The notes under the pieces: generated by a model | What the model was told of the DNA's origin: nothing | What the model saw: the letters and a program-made list of their open reading frames with translations, nothing else | Database searches by the model: none | Assembly (NCBI GenBank): GCA_000955795.1 | Contig: JYOB01000002.1 | Coordinates: forward strand, 62,001-126,000 | Source of the DNA: Burkholderiaceae bacterium 26 | GTDB lineage: Bacteria; Pseudomonadota; Gammaproteobacteria; Burkholderiales; Burkholderiaceae | Length of the DNA stretch: 64,000 nucleotides | Direction of reading: 5' to 3' | Made by a program: the position numbers and the translations under genes | Part shown: in pieces, positions 8,107 through 16,872 of the stretch | Position numbering within the stretch: position 1 is the first letter of the stretch | How the letters are laid out: each line of letters begins with the position of its first letter

Positions 8107-8903
8107 GACGAAATCTCGGGGTTGCGGGGTTTGCGCCCGGCGCGCGCAAATGCAAAGTCATAGAGCCCGCGCGGCAGCACGTGCAGCAGCTTGGCGACGA
8201 TGCCCATCGGCCATGGCAGCACCGTGAAGCGCACGCCGCGATGGATCGCATTCACAGCTTTCTGTGCGAAGCGGTCCACCGGCATCAGGAAGGGCATCGG
8301 ATACGGATTGTGTTCGGTCATCGGCGTCTGGATGTAGCCGGGGGCGATCGTCACCACGCGCAAGCCAAGCGGGCCGAACTCCACGCGCAGACTCTCCATC
8401 AGCTTGATCACCGCCGATTTGGAGGCGCTGTACGCCGCCGCGCCGGGCAGCCCGCGCACGCCCGCCACGCTCGCAATGCCGACCAGCGTGCCGCCAGGCT
8501 GCCCAGGTTTGGCGCGTGCCAGCATCGGCCCGACGAACGGCTGGAACGTGTTGAGCACGCCCATCCAGTTGGTGTCCATCACGGTGGCAAAGGCTTTCAG
8601 GTCGCCGGGTTCGCGCAAGTCTGTGCCGACCGAGATGCCTGCGTTGGCGATCACCACATCGGGCAGCCCAACTGTGGCGATAAAGGCGTTGGCCACGTCG
8701 CGCATTGAATCAGCGCTACGCACGTCGGCCGCGTAGCAATGGCAGCGGCTCTGGATACCGGCAGGCAGCGTCTGCACAAACTCATGGAGCGCGTCGACAC
8801 GTCGTGCGACCAGCCCGATCTTGGCGCCCTGCGCTGCGTACTGACGTGCCAGTGCCTGCCCGATCCCGCTGGAAGCGCCCGTGATGAAGACGATCTCGCT
8901 CAT
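8103..8903 (-). CDS. Short-chain dehydrogenase/reductase
   Basis: A 266-aa classical SDR. Cofactor motif TGASSGIGQALA (residues 8-19), NAGIS at about 90-94, catalytic Ser in VGIASVAGVRG and YxxxK as YSASK. The C-terminus (HRGVRFTVLPWPMGIVAKLLHVLP) resembles oxidoreductases acting on lipid or steroid-like substrates, but the substrate is not identifiable. The ATG at 8901-8903 (MSEIVFITGASS) is chosen because the Rossmann fold begins at once; the frame runs open upstream to 9026 with no fold-like content. It is coupled by ATGA overlap to the BtuF-like gene downstream. Confidence 0.9.
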   Translation of the reverse strand: MSEIVFITGASSGIGQALARQYAAQGAKIGLVARRVDALHEFVQTLPAGIQSRCHCYAADVRSADSMRDVANAFIATVGLPDVVIANAGISVGTDLREPGDLKAFATVMDTNWMGVLNTFQPFVGPMLARAKPGQPGGTLVGIASVAGVRGLPGAAAYSASKSAVIKLMESLRVEFGPLGLRVVTIAPGYIQTPMTEHNPYPMPFLMPVDRFAQKAVNAIHRGVRFTVLPWPMGIVAKLLHVLPRGLYDFAFARAGRKPRNPEISS

Positions 8904-8947
8904 GTCGATGTCCTGTTGGTATGAAGATGCGAAGAAGGCCGAGGCAC

Positions 8948-8973
8948 AAAAAACGCCCGCACAGGGGCGGGCG
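8948..8973 (-). terminator. Terminator after dsbA
   Basis: GCCCGC-type stem: CGCCCGC (8954-8960) pairs with GCGGGCG (8967-8973), six-base loop. On the minus strand the stem is followed by a run of six T (plus 8948-8953). It fits termination of the dsbA transcript before the SDR gene. Confidence 0.8.
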
Positions 8974-9022
8974 TCGATGGCGGTGTCACGCCCGGGCAGA
9001 GGCCCGGAAACGCGGCAACCCG

Positions 9023-9679
9023 TCACATCTTGCGGTTGCGCACCTGGTCGACGAGGTAGTCGAGCGTTTGGGCGGCGCCCACGTTGCTGCCTGCATCTGC
9101 CGGCGAGGTGGTGTACTTGCCCTGCACGACCACGGTCGGTACGCCTTCGATCTTGTACTGATCGGCCAGCTGCGCGGCGCGTTTGGTATTGGCGTTCACA
9201 CTGAACGAGTTGTAGGTGTCGCGGAACTGCTTTTCATCGACGCCGTTTGCGGCCATGAACTTGGCGATGTCATCCAGTTCGGACATCGAGCGGTAGTTCT
9301 TGTGCAGCTGGTCGAACACGCGGTCATGCAGCGTCTTGCCGCTGGCGTCCTTGGCGTCGAGCTTGCCCAGCGCTTCCAGCGTGTAATAGATGCGGGTATG
9401 CGGCTCCAGCTTGGCATTGAAGGCCACCGGCACGCGCTTGATCACCACGTCCTTGCCTTGCTTGGCGACCCACGCCGTCCAAGTGTTTTCAAAGTCGTAG
9501 CAGTGCGGGCAGCCGTACCAGAAGAACTCCGTCACTTCGATCTTGCCTGCGGGCACGGGCTGCGGCGTTTGCAGCACTTTGTATTCCTTGCCGGCGGTCG
9601 GCGCGGCATTGGCCGGCGCGGTCATCAGGAAGCCGGCGCCAGTGGCGAGGGCGATCAGGAAAGCAGCGAGTTTTTTCAT
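9023..9679 (-). CDS. dsbA: Thiol:disulfide interchange protein DsbA
   Basis: Periplasmic oxidase that introduces disulfide bonds into exported proteins. 218 aa with a signal peptide (MKKLAAFLIALATGAGF, cleavage after ANA near residue 25), a thioredoxin fold with Cys57-Pro-His-Cys60 in FFWYGCPHC and the cis-proline in EGVPTVVV. Length and CPHC are typical of DsbA. It is monocistronic or follows the SPOR-domain gene; a terminator lies downstream. Its partner DsbB is not in the window. Confidence 0.96.
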   Translation of the reverse strand: MKKLAAFLIALATGAGFLMTAPANAAPTAGKEYKVLQTPQPVPAGKIEVTEFFWYGCPHCYDFENTWTAWVAKQGKDVVIKRVPVAFNAKLEPHTRIYYTLEALGKLDAKDASGKTLHDRVFDQLHKNYRSMSELDDIAKFMAANGVDEKQFRDTYNSFSVNANTKRAAQLADQYKIEGVPTVVVQGKYTTSPADAGSNVGAAQTLDYLVDQVRNRKM

Positions 9680-9802
9680 GGTGAATGGACGACGGATTAG
9701 ACGACGAACTGGACGAAGTAACGGAAAAACCAGCGAAATCGAGTGCTGAACCGCTCGACGCGGGTGTCAGCGTAACTGAATCTCAGGTTTCTGACCGATC
9801 AC

Positions 9803-9826
9803 AGCCCGCGGGGTTCAAAGCGGGCT
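9803..9826 (-). terminator. Possible terminator after the SPOR-domain gene
   Basis: AGCCCGC (9803-9809) pairs with GCGGGCT (9820-9826) around a ten-base loop. There is no T-run on either side, so function as an intrinsic terminator is uncertain. Confidence 0.35.
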
Positions 9827-9840
9827 GCGCGGACTGCACG

Positions 9841-10551
9841 TTACTGGCGGGCGAAGCGGATGACCGACGATTCCACGCCTGTCGATTGCAGGCGGCTGCG
9901 CACGGCGGTCATCTCGTCGAGCGAGTTGAACGGCCCCAGGCGCACGCGATACATGGTGGCGCCGTTCACCTCGCGCTGCGTCACCTTGGCTTCAAAGCCT
10001 TGCATGGCCAGATTGCCCTTCTGGCGCTCAGCGTCTTCGGAGGATTTGTAAGCGCCAACTTGCAGGAAATACCCCGTCTTGGCGGCATCCTGGCGAGCAA
10101 TCTCGGCAATCGGGTCCGTCACCGGCTTCTCGTTTGAGGCAGTGACCGGCGGCTTGGGCGGCTTGGCGCCCGGTGCGCTTGCCATCTGCGGGGTCGAGCT
10201 CGGTTGGGCCGGGTGAATGGTGATGCCCGGCGGCGGATTGTTCTGCTCGGCGGTCTGATCGACCGGCTTGGCCGGCACGCGGCTCCATAGCGGCGCGTTC
10301 GGGTCCGCCGCCTGCGGGGCGCTGGCCTGCGGCGCGGGTTGTGCCGGCGCCGGAAGCGTGTTGACCACGTTGCCCGCTTCGCTCGGCTTGGGTTGCGCGC
10401 CGCCACGCGACACGAACGGTACCGGGGCCTTGGTGATGTACACCGCTACCACCACGGCGATCGCCAAACCGACGATCAAGCCCAGCACCAGACCCAGAAA
10501 CGTGCCGCCCCGTTGCGAGCGGGCACGGGAAGATTGCGTATTGCGTGCCAT
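9841..10551 (-). CDS. SPOR-domain cell-division protein, FtsN-like
   Basis: A 236-aa bitopic membrane protein. A short cytoplasmic N-terminus with positive charges is followed by one transmembrane helix (residues about 18-41, GLVLGLIVGLAIAVVVAVYI), a long Pro/Ala/Gln-rich periplasmic linker, and a SPOR domain (about 155-236: GYFLQVGAYKSSEDAERQK ... YRVRLGPFNSLDEM). SPOR domains bind denuded glycan strands at the division septum. The layout is that of FtsN, and the position directly downstream of argS matches betaproteobacterial genomes. It starts 60 bases after argS ends and may be cotranscribed with it. Confidence 0.88.
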   Translation of the reverse strand: MARNTQSSRARSQRGGTFLGLVLGLIVGLAIAVVVAVYITKAPVPFVSRGGAQPKPSEAGNVVNTLPAPAQPAPQASAPQAADPNAPLWSRVPAKPVDQTAEQNNPPPGITIHPAQPSSTPQMASAPGAKPPKPPVTASNEKPVTDPIAEIARQDAAKTGYFLQVGAYKSSEDAERQKGNLAMQGFEAKVTQREVNGATMYRVRLGPFNSLDEMTAVRSRLQSTGVESSVIRFARQ

Positions 10552-10611
10552 GTCGATCCTTCTAGAAGCGCCCGATTATAAGAGCGCCGTGTGATGCCAA
10601 ATCGTGCGCAT

Positions 10612-12402
10612 TTACATCTTTTGCGGCGCGGACACGCCGATTACCGCCAACCCGTTGCGCAGCACCTGACGCGTGGCGGCCAGGAGCGCCAGGCGGGCAC
10701 GCTTGACGGCCTCGTCATCGACCAGCACGCGATCGGCGTTGTAGAACGCGTGGAAATCGCCCGCGAGGTCGCGCAGGTAGAAGGCCACGGCGTGCGGGGC
10801 CAGTTCGCGTGCGGCATCGGCCAGCATGTCGGGGAATGCGGCCAGGCGTTGCACCAGGGCTGTCGCCTGCGGGCTGACGTCCGGGCCCGTCACCGCAGCC
10901 AGATCGGCGTTGGTGAGCGACGCAGGATCAACGCCTGCGCGTTCGAACACCGAGCAGATGCGCGCGTGAGCGTACTGCACGTAGTACACCGGGTTCTCGT
11001 CGCTTTGCTTGAGCGCCAGATCGACGTCGAAGACGAACTCGGTATCGGCCTTGCGCGACAGCAGGAAGAAGCGCACGGCGTCGCGGCCACGCGTGAAGCG
11101 CGCGGGCCAGTTCGGCTCACCGGCATCCACACAAGCGCGAATGGTGTCGACGCCGGCTTCGCTCTCTGCGTCACCGTTGGACCATTCGATCAGGTCGCGC
11201 ACGGTCACGTACGAGCCGGCGCGCTTGGAAATCTTGACCTCGGCGCCGTCCTTCATCACCGTGACCATCTTGTGCAGGACGTAATCCGGATAGCCCTTCG
11301 GGATGCCGATGTTCAGGCCCTGCAGGCCGGCGCGCACGCGGGCGATGGTGCCGTGGTGGTCGCTGCCCTGGACGTTGATGACCTGCGTGAAGCCGCGGCC
11401 CCACTTGGTCGTGTGGTACGCAACGTCGGGCACGAAGTAGGTGTAGGCGCCGTCGGACTTGCGCATGACGCGGTCCTTGTCGTCACCGTCGTCGGTGGTG
11501 CGCAGCCACAGCGCACCTTCCTGCTCGTACGTCTTGCCGGCAGCAACAAGCGCGTCCACCGTCTGCTGCACCTTGCCTTCGGTGTAGAGCGACGATTCCA
11601 GGTAGTAGCGGTCGAACTTCACGCCAAAGGCTTGCAGGTCGATGTCCTGCTCGTTGCGCAGATACGTGACGGCAAAGCGGCGGATGGCTTCGATGTTTTC
11701 CACATCGCGCTCGCCCGTCACGGGTTCGCCATCAGAGGCGCGTACGGTCTTGCCGGCGAGGTAATCGGCGGCGATGTCGGCAATGTAGTCGCCGTTGTAG
11801 GCGGCTTCGGGCCAGTTGGCGTCACCGGGTTTGAAGCCGCGCGCGCGGGCCTGCACGGAGACGGCCAGGTTGTGGATCTGCACTCCGGCGTCGTTGTAGT
11901 AGAACTCGCGGTGGACCTTGTGGCCTTGCCAGTCGAGCAGGCTCGCCAGCGCATCGCCCAGCGCGGCCTGGCGGCCGTGGCCGACGTGCAGCGGGCCGGT
12001 CGGGTTGGCCGAGACGAATTCCACCAGCACGGGCGCGCCGTCATGTGTATTGGCGGCGCCGTAGCGGTCGCCTTCCGCAAACACGGCGGCAATCACGTCG
12101 GCGCGTGCGGCGGCCGACAGGCGCAGGTTGATGAAGCCAGGGCCGGCGATCTCAACGGCGGACACCAGGCGTTGGCCGCGGGCATCGGCGCGGATGGCGT
12201 CGGCGATCTTGCCGGCCAGCTCGCGCGGATTGGTGCCCAGCGGCTTGGCGAGCTGCAGCGCGACGTTGCAGGCGATGTCGCCGTGCGCGGCCTGCTTGGG
12301 GCGCTCCAGGACGATCTCCGGTCGGGCTTGGCCCTCGGGCAGCAGGGAGCCGACGGCGTCGGACAACAAATGGGCGATCGTCTGTTTGTGGGAGGGCAGC
12401 AT
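10612..12402 (-). CDS. argS: Arginyl-tRNA synthetase
   Basis: Class I aminoacyl-tRNA synthetase charging tRNA-Arg, 596 aa. The N-terminal Add1 domain (residues 1 to about 110) is followed by [20 protein letters not shown] containing HVGH, the arginyl form of the HIGH motif. The C-terminal DALR anticodon-binding domain ends [10 protein letters not shown]. The KMSK-like region lies in [19 protein letters not shown] at 12400-12402 has GGAG-like purines upstream (CTGCC on plus). The opposite strand carries a very long open frame that is only its shadow. Confidence 0.98.
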   Translation of the reverse strand: MLPSHKQTIAHLLSDAVGSLLPEGQARPEIVLERPKQAAHGDIACNVALQLAKPLGTNPRELAGKIADAIRADARGQRLVSAVEIAGPGFINLRLSAAARADVIAAVFAEGDRYGAANTHDGAPVLVEFVSANPTGPLHVGHGRQAALGDALASLLDWQGHKVHREFYYNDAGVQIHNLAVSVQARARGFKPGDANWPEAAYNGDYIADIAADYLAGKTVRASDGEPVTGERDVENIEAIRRFAVTYLRNEQDIDLQAFGVKFDRYYLESSLYTEGKVQQTVDALVAAGKTYEQEGALWLRTTDDGDDKDRVMRKSDGAYTYFVPDVAYHTTKWGRGFTQVINVQGSDHHGTIARVRAGLQGLNIGIPKGYPDYVLHKMVTVMKDGAEVKISKRAGSYVTVRDLIEWSNGDAESEAGVDTIRACVDAGEPNWPARFTRGRDAVRFFLLSRKADTEFVFDVDLALKQSDENPVYYVQYAHARICSVFERAGVDPASLTNADLAAVTGPDVSPQATALVQRLAAFPDMLADAARELAPHAVAFYLRDLAGDFHAFYNADRVLVDDEAVKRARLALLAATRQVLRNGLAVIGVSAPQKM

Positions 12403-12579
12403 AAAGAAACCATGACGCCGGCAGTGCTGAAATGGATTGAAATCCAGTTCTGGCGCCGCCAGTTGCGTTGTTCGGGGAAAAGTACGAAATTTTATCAGGT
12501 GAGCCGTGGTCTCAGAGGTATCCGCCCCCAGTCATGGCAATCTGCGGCTCCCCCACCCAACCAAGGGAAACAAGAAATC

Positions 12580-12903
12580 ATGATCACCTTTACTTCGCAC
12601 GCTTCGCAAAAATTCTCGATGCAGAAGGATCTCGCCATGGTGTTGCTGGGCGTGATCGGCAAGACGCTGGGCGAGCGCGGTGTCATCACGCCCGAAGAAA
12701 TGCCCCACGCCATCGATCGCCTCAAGCGCGCCATCAAGGATGACACGCACCAGGCACATATCAAGGTGGCCGAACTTTCGGCGCCCGAGCTGGACGAAGA
12801 CGGCGAAGAAGAGCCGCCGCATCTCGGCCAGCGCGCCTATCCACTGCTGCACATGCTGGAAGAATCGCTGGTCGAGAAGTCCAGCGTGCTCTGGGGCGTC
12901 TGA
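12580..12903 (+). CDS. DUF1840 domain protein
   Basis: A 107-aa protein conserved in betaproteobacteria, function unknown. It begins MITFTSHASQKFSMQKDLAMV, includes GVITPEEMPHAIDRLKRAI and ends with an acidic stretch (DEDGEEEPPHLGQRAYPLLHML) typical of DUF1840. The ATG at 12580 is preceded by AAGGGAA. It is divergent from argS and convergent with the ferritin-like gene, so it is transcribed alone. Confidence 0.88.
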   Translation: MITFTSHASQKFSMQKDLAMVLLGVIGKTLGERGVITPEEMPHAIDRLKRAIKDDTHQAHIKVAELSAPELDEDGEEEPPHLGQRAYPLLHMLEESLVEKSSVLWGV

Positions 12904-12920
12904 ATTTCGGGCGCAGGCCC

Positions 12921-12960
12921 AAAAAAAATGCCCGGCCGCCAAACGGGGCGGTCCGGGCAT
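12921..12960. terminator. Strong terminator between DUF1840 and the ferritin-like gene
   Basis: ATGCCCGG (12928-12935) pairs with CCGGGCAT (12953-12960), with an inner CGCC/GGCG pair. On the minus strand the stem ends in eight T (plus 12921-12928), so it mainly terminates the minus-strand ferritin-like transcript; it may also slow the plus strand. Confidence 0.85.
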
Positions 12961-13031
12961 CCGGCCACACGGGCCGGGAGCGGGGGAGGGGGCTGGCGCG
13001 TTGGCCGGTGTCTCGTCCTGCTGCGTTTGCG

Positions 13032-13589
13032 TTATTGGTCGTGGAGCATGTCGGACAGTTCGTCCGCGTGTTCTTCCTCAACGGCCAGAATCTGTTCCAG
13101 CACGCGCCGCGTGGTGGGGTCTCGGTCCCCGATGTAGCGGATCATCTCAAGGTAGCTGTCGATCGCGATCCGCTCGGCAACCAGGTTCTCCCTGATCATC
13201 TCGACCAAGCCGTCGGCTTCCACGTATTCAGAATGGCTGCGCGTGGACAGGCCTTCCGGGTTGAAGTTGGGCTCGCCGCCCAGTTGCACGATGCGCGTGG
13301 CGATGCTGTCGGCGTGCGCTTGTTCCTCGTTGGCGTGCACGAGAAATTCTGCGGCGATCGGTTCGGCGTTGATGCCCTTGGCCATGAAGTGATGGCGCCG
13401 GTAGCGCAGCACGCAGATCAGCTCCGTGGCCAGCGCCTCGTTCAGCAGCCGCAGCACGGTTTCCCGATCGGCTTTGTAGTCTTCGGTCACCGCGCCTTCC
13501 TCGATGTGCTTGCGGGCACGTTCGCGCAAGGTTTTGATGTCGGTGAGGAAGCCGCTTTCCGAGGGGGCGGCGACGTTGGTCCGGCTCAT
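13032..13589 (-). CDS. Ferritin-like (bacterioferritin/Dps type) protein
   Basis: A 185-aa four-helix ferritin-like protein. Diiron-type residues are visible: Glu in LNEALATELICVLRYRRHHF, then HANEEQAHADSIATRI (ExxH) and a second pair in LVAERIAIDSYLEM and VEEEHADELSDML. It probably stores or detoxifies iron, or protects DNA as Dps-like proteins do. The ATG at 13587-13589 has AGGAG eight bases upstream, and the open frame further upstream belongs to no domain. It follows the DUF883 gene by 34 bases on the same strand, which puts it in a stress-related group. Confidence 0.85.
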   Translation of the reverse strand: MSRTNVAAPSESGFLTDIKTLRERARKHIEEGAVTEDYKADRETVLRLLNEALATELICVLRYRRHHFMAKGINAEPIAAEFLVHANEEQAHADSIATRIVQLGGEPNFNPEGLSTRSHSEYVEADGLVEMIRENLVAERIAIDSYLEMIRYIGDRDPTTRRVLEQILAVEEEHADELSDMLHDQ

Positions 13590-13623
13590 GTGTTTGCTCC
13601 TGCGGGGTGATTGGCGGGGTGGT

Positions 13624-14052
13624 TTATTCGCTGGCGTCGCGTCGGCTGCTGCCGCCGGCCAGCGCCACAACCAGCCCGATCGCCGCGCCAATCGCCACGG
13701 CTACACCAACGGACTTGAATGGCGCCGCGGTAATGGTTTCTTCGGTGCGATCGAGCGCCCAGTCCATGCGTTCGCGGGCTTGCTGCGCGCGGTCGTTGGC
13801 GGCGCGGCGCAGCTGGTCGGCACGCGCATGCAGCGTGCGGCTGGCGCGCCTGGCTTCGGCGCTGCCTTCGTCGGTCAGTGTATGGATGGCGTTTTCAAGC
13901 GAGCGCAGCAGGCTCTGCACGTCTTCCACGGCGGGGCGAGCGGCGTAGCGGGCGTGGTCGACGGCGTCGCTGGCACTGTTCATGGCGCGGTGCGCGCGAT
14001 CATTGACGTCATCAATTCGGCTTCGGACGCGTTGGCTGGCAAAGAGTGACAT
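13624..14052 (-). CDS. DUF883 (ElaB/YqjD-like) inner-membrane protein
   Basis: A 142-aa protein made of a long amphipathic coiled coil with a C-terminal transmembrane helix (SVGVAVAIGAAIGLVVALAGG, about 112-133) and a charged tail SSRRDASE. In E. coli the ElaB/YqjD relatives are stationary-phase tail-anchored proteins that bind ribosomes. The ATG at 14050-14052 has GAGGAG upstream on the minus strand, so the shorter start is preferred over the frame that runs open to 14145. It is followed by the ferritin-like gene. Confidence 0.85.
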   Translation of the reverse strand: MSLFASQRVRSRIDDVNDRAHRAMNSASDAVDHARYAARPAVEDVQSLLRSLENAIHTLTDEGSAEARRASRTLHARADQLRRAANDRAQQARERMDWALDRTEETITAAPFKSVGVAVAIGAAIGLVVALAGGSSRRDASE

Positions 14053-14195
14053 GGTGAAGCTCCTCATCGTGGCGCCGCGGGACGCACGCACTGGCGGCGC
14101 GGGTGGTTTGGGTGCGATTTCGGCTTTTGCGAAAGCGGGCCGCATGTCAATGGCTTAGCAAGACACGGGCCGCGCTCGCGCCTGGGCGGTCTGCG

Positions 14196-14369
14196 CTAAT
14201 CGACGGCCTTGAAGACCGTGACGCCCAGCACCAGAAACAGCACGAACAGCACCACGAAGATGAAGAACAGGACCTTGGCGATACTCGCCGCGCCTGCGGC
14301 GATGCCGGTAAAGCCCAGCACGCCGGCCACCAGGGAAATGATGGCAAAGATGAGTGCCCATTTCAGCAT
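14196..14369 (-). CDS. DUF1328 small membrane protein (YtjA family)
   Basis: A 57-aa protein almost entirely of two hydrophobic helices ([20 protein letters not shown] and [18 protein letters not shown]) with a Gly/Ala turn between, the DUF1328 pattern. The ATG at 14367-14369 is chosen because the family always begins MLxWAL; the frame extends upstream without family similarity. Family members are often stress-inducible; here it lies upstream of DUF883 and ferritin-like genes on the same strand. Confidence 0.88.
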   Translation of the reverse strand: MLKWALIFAIISLVAGVLGFTGIAAGAASIAKVLFFIFVVLFVLFLVLGVTVFKAVD

Positions 14370-14507
14370 GTTGTCGTCTCCGGTTCGGATGGATGGGATG
14401 CAGGGCGGCGGCGCGTTGCGTGAGGCCGGCGCCCTGTCGCGTACTCCCACGCACATCGCGTGCCTGACCGGGGTGCGCCCCAAGTGTCGCCCGGGGCGCC
14501 CACGCGG

Positions 14508-14513
14508 TATCAT
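14508..14513 (+). promoter_or_regulatory. Possible -10 box for the histidine kinase gene
   Basis: TATCAT in a GC-rich context 63 bases before the preferred kinase start; the bases 17 upstream (TGTCGC) are a poor -35. If real, transcription would begin near 14520, which would exclude the earlier in-frame ATG at 14519. Confidence 0.3.
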
Positions 14514-14575
14514 CCGAATTGCCAAAAAAACACAAACGCAACGCGCGCCGCGTCGGGCGGTTTGACGCGTTTCCT

Positions 14576-16033
14576 ATGGGTCTGCATGCCATGCGGTCAT
14601 CCTTGCGCTCCACTCTGCTGCTCGCCGGCGGCATTCTGCTGACGCTCGGGGTGCTGATTGCCTCGGAGACGGGCAACATCCGCCTGAGCCAGGGCTATCG
14701 GCAGGTGATTCAGTCGCAGCAGGCTGAAACCGCCATCAACGAACTGCTTGCCGAGCTGGTGAACGCCGAGGCCGGGCAGCGCGGTTTCCTGCTCACGGGC
14801 AAGGACGAATATCTCGATCCGTACAACAAGGCCATTCCGCATATTCATGCGTTGATGGCAGAAATCCGTGATCACTACGCCAACGATCCGGATGCGCTCA
14901 AGCTGTTCTCGGAGACTGCGCTCCAGGTGAGCCGCAAGCTTACCGAGATGGAACTCACGCTGATCTACGGCAAGCGTGACCTGGAAGTTGCGCTCGATCT
15001 GGTGCGCACCGATTTCGGCAAGGCATCGATGGAAGCGGTGCGGCAGGGGCTGGATCGGCTGCGTCAGCGCGAGATCGCCACCGTGGCCCGCAGCCTAGAA
15101 CACGCCGAGCGCGATCTGGCGCTGTCGCGCTACGGCATTGCGCTCATCACGGCGGTCAACATCATCCTGCTGGTGGTGCTGGGCATGCAGCATGCCAAGC
15201 GTCTTGCCGTGACGGAGCGCGAGCGCGACATGGCGGAGGAAGAAAGCCAGAAACTCGACCGCATGGTGCGTGAGCGCACGCGGCAGTTGTCCGACTTGGC
15301 CGCCCACTTGCAGCGCGTGACCGAAGACGAGAAGACGCGTCTCGCGCGCGAGCTGCACGACGAGCTGGGCGCCATCCTCACCGCCACCAAGATGGACCTG
15401 CACTGGCTGCGTTCACGCATTCACGCCAACGAGCCGGCCATGAGCGAAAAGATCACGCGCGTGATGGCCCACGTGGATCAGGGCATCCAGATCAAACGCC
15501 GCCTGATCGAAGACCTGCGCCCGACGATTTTGCTCAACCTGGGTTTGGTGGAGGCGCTTTCGCAATTGACGGAGGACGTCGGCACGCGCAACGGCTGGCA
15601 TACGGAAGTGAGCCTGCCCGACGACATGCCCAAGCTGACCGACGATGCGGCCATCGCGCTGTATCGCATCGTGCAGGAATCGCTGACCAACGCATCGAAA
15701 TACGCGCATGCGACCACGGTGTCGGTGGCGCTCGATGTGGATGACCAGGGCGTGCGTTTGCGCGTGCGCGACAACGGCCGTGGCTTCCCGGCCGATATCG
15801 AGCGGCGCCGCATGGTCGGCCATCACGGCCTGCTGGGGATGGAGCAGCGCGCCATTGCGCTGGGCGGCACGCTCGTCATCGATTCAATGCCAGGCGGTGG
15901 TGTGACGATCATCGTTGAGCTGCCTCCCACCGATGCCGTATTCGACCGAGGTGCGGCCAACGAGCCGTCTGGCATGCAGGCGCTGACTGGCGGTATTGCG
16001 CCCGCGCCGGGCCACGGTGGTGCGACGGTGTAA
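14576..16033 (+). CDS. CHASE3-domain NarX/DesK-type sensor histidine kinase
   Basis: Inner-membrane sensor kinase of 485 aa from this start. TM1 is at about 12-30, a periplasmic CHASE3 domain at about 35-180 (AGQRGFLLTGKDEYLDPY is its hallmark), TM2 at about 188-204, then a coiled coil, a HisKA_3 dimerisation domain with phospho-acceptor His261 in ARELHDELGAILTA, and an HATPase_c domain (N-box VQESLTNASKYA, G-box DNGRGF and HHGLLGMEQRA). Kinases of this class normally pair with NarL-type response regulators; one lies 840 bases beyond its 3' end on the opposite strand. Earlier (14519) and later (14591) ATGs are possible. The signal is unknown. Confidence 0.9.
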   Translation: MGLHAMRSSLRSTLLLAGGILLTLGVLIASETGNIRLSQGYRQVIQSQQAETAINELLAELVNAEAGQRGFLLTGKDEYLDPYNKAIPHIHALMAEIRDHYANDPDALKLFSETALQVSRKLTEMELTLIYGKRDLEVALDLVRTDFGKASMEAVRQGLDRLRQREIATVARSLEHAERDLALSRYGIALITAVNIILLVVLGMQHAKRLAVTERERDMAEEESQKLDRMVRERTRQLSDLAAHLQRVTEDEKTRLARELHDELGAILTATKMDLHWLRSRIHANEPAMSEKITRVMAHVDQGIQIKRRLIEDLRPTILLNLGLVEALSQLTEDVGTRNGWHTEVSLPDDMPKLTDDAAIALYRIVQESLTNASKYAHATTVSVALDVDDQGVRLRVRDNGRGFPADIERRRMVGHHGLLGMEQRAIALGGTLVIDSMPGGGVTIIVELPPTDAVFDRGAANEPSGMQALTGGIAPAPGHGGATV

Positions 16034-16062
16034 GTCGCCCCGCGTGATGTCAACGCCCAAAC

Positions 16063-16093
16063 AAAAAGCCCCATCGCGGGGCTTTTTGTTTTT
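16063..16093. terminator. Bidirectional terminator after the histidine kinase
   Basis: AAAAAGCCCC (16063-16072) pairs with GGGGCTTTTT (16078-16087), five-base loop, then GTTTTT. The A-run on the left makes it usable for the convergent entericidin-like gene too. Confidence 0.9.
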
Positions 16094-16115
16094 GATGCCG
16101 GTGTAGCTGACGGCG

Positions 16116-16256
16116 TTACATCTTCTGCTTGGCGTTGTCGGCCGAGTTCTCCAGCTTCTGACCACCGGTCTGGAGGTCCTTGCCGGCACCGGCCATGGTG
16201 TTGCAGCCGGCCAGGAATACACACGTCAGTGCAAGTGCGGCACACAAGGTCTTCAT
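16116..16256 (-). CDS. Entericidin-like small lipoprotein
   Basis: A 46-aa lipoprotein gene too short for routine gene finding. The protein begins MKTLCAALALTCVFLAGCNT, a lipoprotein signal with lipobox LAGC (lipidated Cys18), followed by the entericidin pattern MAGAGKDLQTGGQKLENSA and tail DNAKQKM. Entericidins A/B of E. coli form an antidote/toxin lipoprotein pair induced in stationary phase; only one copy is seen here. The ATG (16254-16256) has AAGGAGCG upstream on the minus strand. It lies between the histidine kinase and the two response regulator genes. Confidence 0.88.
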   Translation of the reverse strand: MKTLCAALALTCVFLAGCNTMAGAGKDLQTGGQKLENSADNAKQKM

Positions 16257-16329
16257 CGAACGCTCCTTGGGGGTGAGAAATGGCGTTGGGCGCGCGCCAC
16301 GACAGCCGACGCGGCGGGCGCGAAGAATC

Positions 16330-16770
16330 TCAGGGGTGAAAGTGCTGCGCGGGCTGCTGGCGGGGGCGGCCGACGCCGGCGCGCTCTTCGATCACCTCGA
16401 ACACCTTGTCGAGTTCGAGCGATTTGTCGAAGAAATAGTTGGCGCCTGCCTCAAAGCAGCGCTGCCGATAGGTCGGCACTTGCGCGTGGTTGGTGTAGAC
16501 GATGCGCACGCTGGGCGACGCTTGATCGCGCAACGTTTGGAGGACCTTGAAGCCATTGCCCTGCCGCAATTGCAGGTCGACGATCACGACGTCGTAGTTG
16601 CCTTGCCCGAGAAGGCCCAGCGCCAAGTCTTCGGTGTCTGCCCACTCGACCGTCGCTACGAACGCGGAGGCCTTGAGGTATTCCAGCACCATGCCGCGAA
16701 GCACCGGGGAGTCCTCGATCAGGAGGACACGCAGGCCACGGGTGGAGAGGGTGACGGCTTGATCCAGCAT
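16330..16770 (-). CDS. Receiver-only response regulator
   Basis: A 146-aa single-domain CheY-like protein. Acidic pocket Glu19-Asp20, phospho-acceptor Asp65 in VVIVDLQL, conserved Thr in IVYTNHAQV and Lys in FFDKSLELDKVFEVI. There is no output domain, so it acts through protein contact or as a phosphate sink/shuttle. It lies beside a NarL-type regulator and a CHASE3 kinase, which makes a branched phosphorelay likely. The ATG at 16768-16770 is the only reasonable start. Confidence 0.88.
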   Translation of the reverse strand: MLDQAVTLSTRGLRVLLIEDSPVLRGMVLEYLKASAFVATVEWADTEDLALGLLGQGNYDVVIVDLQLRQGNGFKVLQTLRDQASPSVRIVYTNHAQVPTYRQRCFEAGANYFFDKSLELDKVFEVIEERAGVGRPRQQPAQHFHP

Positions 16771-16872
16771 GGGTTGATGTTAGCCAGCGGGTTGCCGAGG
16801 TGGTATCAGGCGTTGTCCTACATGCCAGTTGGGTTTGCGGCGCGCCGAGGCGGTTTGGCGCCCAACCGGGTG

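Noticed and set aside
10591-12402. Very long plus-strand open frame opposite argS
   Set aside because: It is the antisense shadow of a highly conserved gene in GC-rich DNA and has His/Val/Ala-rich nonsense composition.
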